From: Bacteroides sp.
GTDB lineage: Bacteria > Bacteroidota > Bacteroidia > Bacteroidales > SM23-62
Direction of reading: 5' to 3'
DNA: 5,121 nucleotides
Assembly: GCA_030667765.1 (NCBI GenBank)
Contig: DAOUVF010000241.1
Location: forward strand, 1-5,121
Positions 1-5,121 of the stretch are shown in pieces (the stretch's first letter is position 1; the number at the start of each line of letters is the position of its first letter). The notes beneath the pieces were generated by a model, which was not told the DNA's origin, did no database searches, and worked only from the letters and a program-made list of their open reading frames with translations. The position numbers and the translations under genes were made by a program.

Positions 1-286
1 TCTTTGTCCTGCCTTTCAGCAGCATGTGTACATGCACAAACAGATCAGGATCAGCAGCCCAGCGGATATCGTTTTCATTCATTTCTGCTGAAATTGCATT
101 GAATAATCTCCTCTTGTTCAGTTGGTTGATAGGAATAGAGTCAGCTGCCGGTGTAAAGTTATAAGTCTCATAACGGTTGAAATTAATAGTGGAGTCATTA
201 TCCTGAACAACTTTCAGTCCGCTGCAGGAGGCCAGCCCCATGGCCAGTATCGCAAAATATACAGGTAGTAATTTCATGGTCTGCAT
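1..286 (-). CDS. DUF4136-type lipoprotein, 3' part missing
   Basis: This is the first 95 codons of a gene that runs off the left edge. The N-terminus is a lipoprotein signal: a short basic/polar start, a hydrophobic stretch, then the lipobox L-A-S-C with the lipidated Cys at residue 21. The mature part begins with a pattern typical of DUF4136 proteins: V-V-Q-D-N-D, then INFNRYETYNF (residues 34-44), a charged 'N-x-x-R' helix start (about 57-60), and D-P-D-L-F-V-H-V (79-86). DUF4136 proteins are small envelope lipoproteins of unknown function; an outer-membrane, periplasm-facing location is inferred. The ATG at 286 is preferred over an in-frame ATG at 277 because AGGAA lies 7 nt upstream of it. 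The gene lies 48 nt downstream of the SiaB-like gene on the same strand, so co-transcription is likely. The family call rests on motif memory, not on a search. Confidence 0.8.
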   Translation of the reverse strand, partial: MQTMKLLPVYFAILAMGLASCSGLKVVQDNDSTINFNRYETYNFTPAADSIPINQLNKRRLFNAISAEMNENDIRWAADPDLFVHVHMLLKGRTK

Positions 287-293
287 TTTAATA

Positions 294-298
294 TTCCT
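294..298 (-). promoter_or_regulatory. Shine-Dalgarno-like site of the lipoprotein gene
   Basis: AGGAA on the minus strand, 7 nt before the ATG at 286. It decides between the two in-frame ATGs (286 and 277). The other genes whose starts lie inside the window have no comparable site, which is common in Bacteroidota. Confidence 0.5.
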
Positions 299-334
299 GA
301 ACAACTCTTCAATTATCATACCAGAATCTATGCA

Positions 335-1441
335 CTACACCTTCACATTCAGGTAAAACAGGAATTTGGTATCATCGACAGGAATGATCACGTATTTGGG
401 TTTTGTGATGCTTGCCCTGATGATATCTATGACCCCCAGTCCGGATCCCCTGAAGGGGCCATCTTCCCGTTCCTGAAGTATCAGTCTTGACAGTTCTTTC
501 AGATCATGGTCCTCAAGAGATAAAAAATGATCCATTTTTTCTTTCAGGGATGGCACTTTCTCACACTCCACATAGTTGGCGGCACTTATGGTGAAATGGT
601 TCTCGTTCAGGCCGATTGTAAAAAGGCCCTCGCGTTTATCATGAACGGTCAACCCGTGGTGCATTACATTCTGAAGCATTTCCACAAGTACATGAAAAAG
701 GGTTTTATAGGCGGCATATTTTGTCCTCTTCACCATCAGGTTCTTTTCAATCATGTTAAGCAGGGGAAGGATGGTATGCTGCCTGAAATCCCCCTGGTAG
801 GCCAGAATCACACTGTTCTTCCTCAGCAACTGGTTCATCTGTATGGCATGGTCAATATGGAGTCCTTCTTTGCCGGCCTCATCCGATTGACCATGTGAAT
901 CAATTATCATCTGAATATAGAAATACGCCATCAGGTCACTGATCTGCTCAAATTCAGTTTGCAGCTTCCGCCCTGATTTCCTGGCCATTTCAATCATGCC
1001 CAGTCCGGCTCCTCCTTTTGCCGTAAATGCTTCTCCCCCCAGTACTCTCATATACATCTCCTTCAATTCTTCATGGCTTTGCATATTGATGTTTTCAATC
1101 CTGTCCTGAAGAAACCGGATCTGGGATTGCTCGATCAGGTTGCCCGAAGCAATATAAAACTTGTTGTTGTGATTACGGGTCATGAAAAATCCCGTCTGTT
1201 CCTGGAGGTAATGATCGGAAGTCAGTTCTTCACCATACCTGATAACATTCTGAAAACATTCAGCCATAAGGAAGGAAACTTTCTTTTTTAAAGACATCTG
1301 TTCCTTCCCTTTTTTGAAGTGAGATTCAGACAGATCAATCAGGCGAATGGTAATATCGTCTGCAAAATCACCCCTGTAAAACAGGCTGAGATTATCGTCT
1401 TCAATCAGCCTGAAAAATTCATGAAAATCTGTCCAATCCAT
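335..1441 (-). CDS. Tandem SiaB-like (DUF6272) ATP-binding protein, two fused domains
   Basis: The 368-residue soluble protein has two copies of one domain, about residues 1-180 and 195-368, joined by a hydrophilic Ser/Gly/Glu-rich linker. Each copy has, in order: a Y-x-G-D-F strand (22-26; 215-219), an N-box-like E-x-x-Q-N-V with a following Gly (E61, Q64, N65, G70; E254, Q257, N258, G263), an A/G-N turn (N101; N289), and a G-box G-x-G-L-G-hydrophobic-I-E/D (144-151; 332-339). These are features of GHKL-type ATPase/kinase folds. SiaB of Pseudomonas aeruginosa is such a protein and phosphorylates SiaC in a partner-switching pathway. Known SiaB-type proteins are about 180-190 residues, so this one is double length. 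Both copies keep the ATP-site motifs, so neither looks dead. No SiaC (DUF1987), PP2C phosphatase or diguanylate cyclase gene is in the window. The ATG at 1441 is the first one after an in-frame TAA; no Shine-Dalgarno is visible. The protein substrate is unknown. Confidence 0.85.
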   Translation of the reverse strand: MDWTDFHEFFRLIEDDNLSLFYRGDFADDITIRLIDLSESHFKKGKEQMSLKKKVSFLMAECFQNVIRYGEELTSDHYLQEQTGFFMTRNHNNKFYIASGNLIEQSQIRFLQDRIENINMQSHEELKEMYMRVLGGEAFTAKGGAGLGMIEMARKSGRKLQTEFEQISDLMAYFYIQMIIDSHGQSDEAGKEGLHIDHAIQMNQLLRKNSVILAYQGDFRQHTILPLLNMIEKNLMVKRTKYAAYKTLFHVLVEMLQNVMHHGLTVHDKREGLFTIGLNENHFTISAANYVECEKVPSLKEKMDHFLSLEDHDLKELSRLILQEREDGPFRGSGLGVIDIIRASITKPKYVIIPVDDTKFLFYLNVKV

Positions 1442-1518
1442 GAAGTGCAGATCTAGGTGGCCGAATGGTTATGACCACGAAATAAAAATAATTGTTATTC
1501 CCGGAAATTCATAATGAA

Positions 1519-1698
1519 TCAGGGATTTTTCAAATATTCTCCAGACTCAAGCACTTCCCTGATCCCTTGCATGCATTCATGTTTATTCCGCCAATGCTGA
1601 AATACGTTCCAATATAGAGATAAATCGAATATTCTGCCATGCCCAGCCGGAATTGTTAATAGAAAGCTCCACCTTGTTAATAATCCAGCTGTTAGCAT
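1519..1698 (-). CDS. Possible small hypothetical protein, 59 aa (weak)
   Basis: An ATG-started ORF of 59 codons sits alone in the divergent intergenic region, 77 nt upstream of the SiaB-like gene and on the same strand. Its C-terminal part reads like a real protein, rich in aromatic and charged residues (for example LYWNVFQHWRNKHE, residues 28-41, then GIREVLESGEYL, 45-56). The N-terminal 20 residues look less natural. The overlapping frame on the same strand also gives a plausible-looking 38-residue stretch without a start codon, so this could be the decayed, frameshifted end of an older gene or chance. No Shine-Dalgarno is seen. I do not recognise it. Confidence 0.15.
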   Translation of the reverse strand: MLTAGLLTRWSFLLTIPAGHGRIFDLSLYWNVFQHWRNKHECMQGIREVLESGEYLKNP

Positions 1699-1722
1699 GT
1701 CAAAAACAATATTGAAACAACA

Positions 1723-1730
1723 TAATTTTG
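1723..1730 (+). promoter_or_regulatory. Bacteroidota -7 promoter element for the PorE-like gene
   Basis: TAATTTTG matches the TAnnTTTG -7 consensus of the Bacteroidota primary sigma factor at all fixed positions. It would start transcription near 1735-1737, leaving a leader of only about 20 nt before the ATG at 1756. The -33 TTG is not clear: the TTG at 1712-1714 is too close, and only weak candidates lie near 1692-1700. Confidence 0.5.
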
Positions 1731-1755
1731 GATCTATATAAATTAACCCTTCGTG

Positions 1756-4083
1756 ATGAAAACTTTATTACTCACCATAATTTGTGTATTTTTTTTGACA
1801 AGCTTCAACCTGGGAGTCAATTCAAGACCCTTCAAACGGTCTTTTGTTGAAGCCCAGTACCTCTTCCTTACTGAAGATTATGAAGCAGCCCTTAAAACTT
1901 ACGAGAAGTTGCAGGAAATGGAACCCGGGAACCGGAATGTCCAATACCTGATCGGTCTATGTTATCAGAATATCCCGGGAAAAAAGCATGAATCCATACC
2001 TTACCTAGAAGGAGCCATACAGGCTATGACAAAGAAATACAAGGATGGTTCATACCGGGAAAAGGAAGCACCTTATGAAGCGCTTTTTTACCTGGGAAGG
2101 GCACATCACCTCAATTTTGATTTTATGGATGCCATCGACTATTATGTCCATTATAAGTTTGAAGTGGAGGGAGATGACTTTGCAAACCTGGAATACGTCG
2201 ACAAACAGATCGAGGCTTGTGAATTGGCCGAAGAAATGACCTCCCGCCCACTGCAGGTAAAATTTACTAAAATGGAGACCGGTGATGAATTCATAGATAA
2301 TGCATTATTCGGTGTACGATCGGCCGACAACACCACCATGGTTTGCATGGCGAAAACAGCTGAGGAGAAAATCATCATGATGGCCAAGAACATAGACGGT
2401 ACCTGGACAAGGCCATCGACCATACATACCCAGCTTGGGAACTACCCGGATTGCCAGATCAGTTCTCTTTCCCATGATGGATATACCATGTTACTTACCC
2501 GGTCTGATCCCTTCAATTCCGATCTGTATATAAGTCATTTTGACGGCAAACGGTGGTCAGGTATGGAGGCATTGCCCAAATATATCAATACGGCATATTA
2601 TGAATCTTCAGCCAGCCTTTCCGGTGACGGGCAGAAACTCTACTTCACAAGCAATAAGAAAGGCGGATATGGGGCGCTTGATATATATGTATCTGAAGCA
2701 CAGGAAGATGGAAAATGGGGCAAGCCCAATAATGTGGGACCAAAACTGAATACCATGTACAATGAGAATACCCCGTTTATAACAGATGACGGGGAATTGC
2801 TCTATTTTAGTTCACAGGGACATACCACCATTGGGGGTTATGACGTTTTCCTGACCAGCAGACAGCCTGACGGATCATGGGCCCTGCCCAAAAACCTGGG
2901 GTATCCGATCAACACACCGGATGATGATTTGAACTATATCCCGGAATACGGTGGAAGGAATGCTTATTTTGCCTCCGCAGCCAGGGGTGAAAACGGCGAA
3001 ACCGGTATCTATATGATAGAACCCCTTGAACTCGGGGAACCCGGCTTCCTGGCAAGCACGGATAACTACACGGCCCTCAACCGGGAGGTAACCCCCCTGG
3101 AATCAGAATTGTCAGAAAAATCTGAAACAGAGATCCACGGGGTTAATACCGGGGAATTCCTTGTCATCAAGAACATCATGTTTGAATTTGACAATTTTCT
3201 GCTCGATGATGGAGCCATACAGGATGTTGACAGGCTCTGTATGATCATGGAACAGTTCCCTGAATTATCTGTAGAAGTTATAGGTCATGCCGATGCCATG
3301 GGAAAGGAAGATTACAACCTGGAGCTCTCCAGGAAAAGGGCCAGGACAGTAGCCGGTTTTTTGACCGGAAAAGGAATAGCAAATAACCGCTTCATAGCTA
3401 AAGGTGTAGGTGAACAGGAGAACATTGCCATCAATTATAACCCGGATGGAACCGATAATCCGGCCGGACGAGAACTGAACAGGCATGTTGAGGTGAGATT
3501 GATGAATTTTGAGGATGAACGGATCACCGTTGAAGAGATCTTCGTACCCGAGCATCTCCGGCCGAAGGTGGATCTCAATTATTCCGTGCTCCTGAGTACA
3601 ACAATTGAAAGAGATTATAATATCCCGAAGATCCTGAATAAGGAACTGATCCATGAAATCCAGACCAACAGCTCATTTATTTATACGACCGGGAGGTACA
3701 ATAAAAAGGCAGATGCACTAGGCCTGTTGAATACTGCGGCGGATAAGGGGTTTCCCGGCGCCAAGCTTATCGAAAAACGTGAACTTGACCGCATCATCCG
3801 GGTGGAAAGCAGCATGCATGATTTATCGAACAAGATCTACACCATACAGATCATCGCGATGTCAAGTCCCCTTGACATGGATTATTTCATCGCCATACAC
3901 GGGATCAAAAGAATCATCGGCAAAGATGGAATATACCGGTATGTGGTGGGTGAATTCGAAACACCGGAAGAGGCACTCACTGCAATACCGGGTATTAAGA
4001 TCATCGGCTATCCCGATGCATTCGTAATGAACCTTGCCCGTTACAAGGACCTTATCGATACTAAGGACTGGAATCAGCCTTGA
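1756..4083 (+). CDS. PorE-like exported TPR / PD40 propeller / OmpA / double-SPOR protein
   Basis: A 775-residue protein predicted to be periplasmic and peptidoglycan-bound. Layout: Sec signal peptide (1 to about 23, no lipobox; the only early Cys, C10, follows Ile-Ile); TPR helices (about 28-137, with clear A-L-K-T-Y-E-K-L and Y-L-G-R-A-H-H repeats); PD40/WD40-like propeller blades (about 179-425, e.g. S-x-D-G-x-x-L-Y-F-T-S near 289-299 and D-D-G-E-L-L-Y-F-S-S near 344-353); an acidic linker; an OmpA C-terminal domain (about 468-583) with the diaminopimelate-site Asp (D513 in G-H-A-D) and Arg (R528 in L-S-R-K-R-A) and the end motif N-R-H-V-E-V; then two SPOR-like repeats (about 608-675 and 694-762). 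The core order matches PorE of the type IX secretion system, a peptidoglycan-binding lipoprotein, but the PorE carboxypeptidase-regulatory-like domain and the lipid anchor are absent, so it is a paralogue rather than certain PorE. Possible starts are GTG at 1753 and ATG at 1756, right after an in-frame TAA (1744-1746); ATG is preferred. It is monocistronic here. Confidence 0.85.
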   Translation: MKTLLLTIICVFFLTSFNLGVNSRPFKRSFVEAQYLFLTEDYEAALKTYEKLQEMEPGNRNVQYLIGLCYQNIPGKKHESIPYLEGAIQAMTKKYKDGSYREKEAPYEALFYLGRAHHLNFDFMDAIDYYVHYKFEVEGDDFANLEYVDKQIEACELAEEMTSRPLQVKFTKMETGDEFIDNALFGVRSADNTTMVCMAKTAEEKIIMMAKNIDGTWTRPSTIHTQLGNYPDCQISSLSHDGYTMLLTRSDPFNSDLYISHFDGKRWSGMEALPKYINTAYYESSASLSGDGQKLYFTSNKKGGYGALDIYVSEAQEDGKWGKPNNVGPKLNTMYNENTPFITDDGELLYFSSQGHTTIGGYDVFLTSRQPDGSWALPKNLGYPINTPDDDLNYIPEYGGRNAYFASAARGENGETGIYMIEPLELGEPGFLASTDNYTALNREVTPLESELSEKSETEIHGVNTGEFLVIKNIMFEFDNFLLDDGAIQDVDRLCMIMEQFPELSVEVIGHADAMGKEDYNLELSRKRARTVAGFLTGKGIANNRFIAKGVGEQENIAINYNPDGTDNPAGRELNRHVEVRLMNFEDERITVEEIFVPEHLRPKVDLNYSVLLSTTIERDYNIPKILNKELIHEIQTNSSFIYTTGRYNKKADALGLLNTAADKGFPGAKLIEKRELDRIIRVESSMHDLSNKIYTIQIIAMSSPLDMDYFIAIHGIKRIIGKDGIYRYVVGEFETPEEALTAIPGIKIIGYPDAFVMNLARYKDLIDTKDWNQP

Positions 4084-4110
4084 TGCACTGATCCCGGTTA
4101 TACCACGGTG

Positions 4111-5121
4111 TTATTTTCTGAAATGTGAGAATTTCTCAAACCAGATCACCCACAGGATAAATACAATGCCATAGATAGCATAGTCATAAAGGGCATGGTA
4201 ATCAACAATACCAACATAGGTTCCATGTTCCTGGATATGCATGAAAAGCAGCACCAGCCGCATGATGTTGGCAATATTCAGGATGAGCAGTCCGGATACA
4301 ATATAGATCCAGCTTGCCAGGCTATTCTCACCCATGATGAAAACGAGCGAAGCAAACAACAACATTGTATTAAGACCCAGACAGCTTTTAAGCATCGAAA
4401 GGGATCCCTTATCCCCGATCAGCACCTGTGATTCAACCACGGAATCAATATTAAACCAGGAGAGGATTTCGTGGGATGAATTAAAAAGGAAATTGACCCA
4501 GGGTGTAAATTCAAAGCAAGCCAGGATGAAATAGCCCAGGATCAGATAAACATAACTCAGTACAACAATGGAAGTGGATTTCCGCTTTATCAGATCACTG
4601 CTTATCCTGAAACGCGAAAGGAACTTCCAGACTGATTCCCGGTGATTCCTTAACCATACAAACAGCAGGGTCATATTCATCAGATGTGCTGCTGTCCTGG
4701 ATATCCTGGTATTGGAGTACAGATCAGTCCCATGTGAACTTAAATGCGCCTGTATGGCGATCGTTACGGGCGACATTATGAAATTCAGCACAATGACGAG
4801 ACCGCTGAATACCAGTTTCTTTTTTAGGCTGGCGGGGGTTAACCAGGCAAGCAGCAGCAATAGTAAAAGCCACTTCCTCATCAGGGTTCCGCTTCTGACC
4901 GTATCGTAACCAGAACCATCCAGCATCACCAGGTGATTTTGCACATGCACCCCGGAGCCTGCCCGGTGAAGGACCTTATTGGCAATCCCCTCCTGAAATA
5001 ACAGATATGCATCTGTCATCCTGCCCAATAAGCTTATAAGGGGGTCAGCGTCAAAAACGAGAAGACTGAGTGCTATATAAATAAGAACAAGCGAAAGCAC
5101 AATGATAAAAGGTATTATCAA
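4111..5121 (-). CDS. Exosortase/archaeosortase-family membrane protein with degenerate duplicated N-terminal half
   Basis: An integral inner-membrane protein, 336 codons visible, with about eight hydrophobic segments. The C-terminal half (about 180-336) carries the exosortase catalytic set: C247 in S-C-L-G-L-N (codon 4381-4383), R288 in N-I-A-N-I-M-R-L (4258-4260) and H309 in D-Y-H-A-L-Y-D (4195-4197). Exosortases are transpeptidases that cut C-terminal sorting signals such as PEP-CTERM and pass the protein on to the cell surface. The N-terminal half (about 1-165) aligns with the C-terminal half without gaps from residue 71 to about 140 at an offset of 169 (L-N at 112/281, H-x-x-x-H-G-T at 126-132/295-301), but has Gly78 for Cys, Val119 for Arg and no His at the third place. 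The first visible codon is TTG at the window edge. The true start may be this TTG or lie beyond the edge, so the 5' end is unresolved. No sorting-signal substrate or polysaccharide gene is in view. The gene is convergent with the PorE-like gene, 27 nt apart, and no clear terminator separates them. Confidence 0.8.
   Translation of the reverse strand: MIIPFIIVLSLVLIYIALSLLVFDADPLISLLGRMTDAYLLFQEGIANKVLHRAGSGVHVQNHLVMLDGSGYDTVRSGTLMRKWLLLLLLLAWLTPASLKKKLVFSGLVIVLNFIMSPVTIAIQAHLSSHGTDLYSNTRISRTAAHLMNMTLLFVWLRNHRESVWKFLSRFRISSDLIKRKSTSIVVLSYVYLILGYFILACFEFTPWVNFLFNSSHEILSWFNIDSVVESQVLIGDKGSLSMLKSCLGLNTMLLFASLVFIMGENSLASWIYIVSGLLILNIANIMRLVLLFMHIQEHGTYVGIVDYHALYDYAIYGIVFILWVIWFEKFSHFRK

Larger units (their letters stand above)
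1442..1752. other. Divergent intergenic region
   Basis: This 311-nt AT-rich stretch lies between the divergent SiaB-like and PorE-like genes and must hold promoters for both. For the rightward gene there is a clear TAnnTTTG match (listed separately). For the leftward gene the nearest match is AATATTTG on the minus strand (1531-1538), one base off the consensus and with no TTG at the right distance, so I do not call it. There are short chance-level palindromes (TGCATGCA at 1568-1575, GAATATTC at 1627-1634). A 59-codon minus-strand ORF is listed separately with low confidence. I see no tRNA, riboswitch or long repeat here. Confidence 0.6.

Noticed and set aside
527..898. 123-codon plus-strand ORF
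   Set aside because: It lies wholly inside the SiaB-like gene on the other strand, whose frame has conserved motifs; its own translation has no recognisable pattern.
1531..1538. Minus-strand AATATTTG as promoter of the SiaB-like gene
   Set aside because: It differs from TAnnTTTG at the first base and has no TTG at about 19-21 bp upstream.
1753..1755. GTG start for the PorE-like gene
   Set aside because: An ATG follows directly at 1756 and gives a normal M-K-T signal peptide start; nothing favours the GTG.
3265..3654. 129-codon minus-strand ORF
   Set aside because: Antisense to the OmpA and first SPOR-like region of the PorE-like gene; a shadow ORF.
4084..4110. Possible bidirectional terminator between the convergent genes
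   Set aside because: The best hairpin around GGTTATACC has only a three-base-pair stem with mismatches next to it and no proper U-tract.
4126..4138. TGAGAATTTCTCA inverted repeat
   Set aside because: Short, AT-rich, inside the last codons of the exosortase gene, without a loop or U-tract; likely chance.
4195..4431. Plus-strand 78-codon ORF near the right end
   Set aside because: Antisense to the catalytic half of the exosortase gene, where the Cys, Arg and His codons fix the real frame.

Overview
This 5.1 kb window looks like chromosomal DNA from a member of the Bacteroidota. Four things point there: a TPR, beta-propeller and OmpA envelope protein of the PorE-like kind, a SiaB-type (DUF6272-like) kinase gene, a TAnnTTTG-type -7 promoter element, and start codons mostly without a Shine-Dalgarno sequence. 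I see no RNA gene, insertion sequence, CRISPR array or integration site.

Left part (1-1441, minus strand): a probable two-gene operon. The upstream gene encodes a 368-residue protein made of two SiaB-like ATP-binding domains in tandem. After a 48-nt gap comes a DUF4136-type outer-membrane lipoprotein, cut by the left edge of the window. The 311-nt divergent intergenic region (1442-1752) holds a good Bacteroidota -7 element for the rightward gene and one weak 59-codon ORF.

Middle (1756-4083, plus strand): a 775-residue exported protein with a Sec signal peptide, TPRs, PD40/WD40-like propeller repeats, an OmpA C-terminal peptidoglycan-binding domain and two SPOR-like repeats. It resembles PorE of the type IX secretion system in its core. 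It lacks a lipobox and the carboxypeptidase-regulatory-like domain of PorE.

Right part (4111-5121, minus strand, convergent with the previous gene, 27-nt gap): a multi-spanning membrane protein of the exosortase/archaeosortase family, with the Cys-Arg-His catalytic set in its C-terminal half. Its N-terminal half appears to be a second, degenerate copy of the same fold without the catalytic residues. This is the most unusual feature of the window.

Two unrelated genes here are each built by internal duplication of a domain that usually stands alone. The shared theme is the cell envelope: a lipoprotein, a peptidoglycan-anchored periplasmic protein and a membrane transpeptidase-like protein. Nothing in the sequence proves they act in one pathway.
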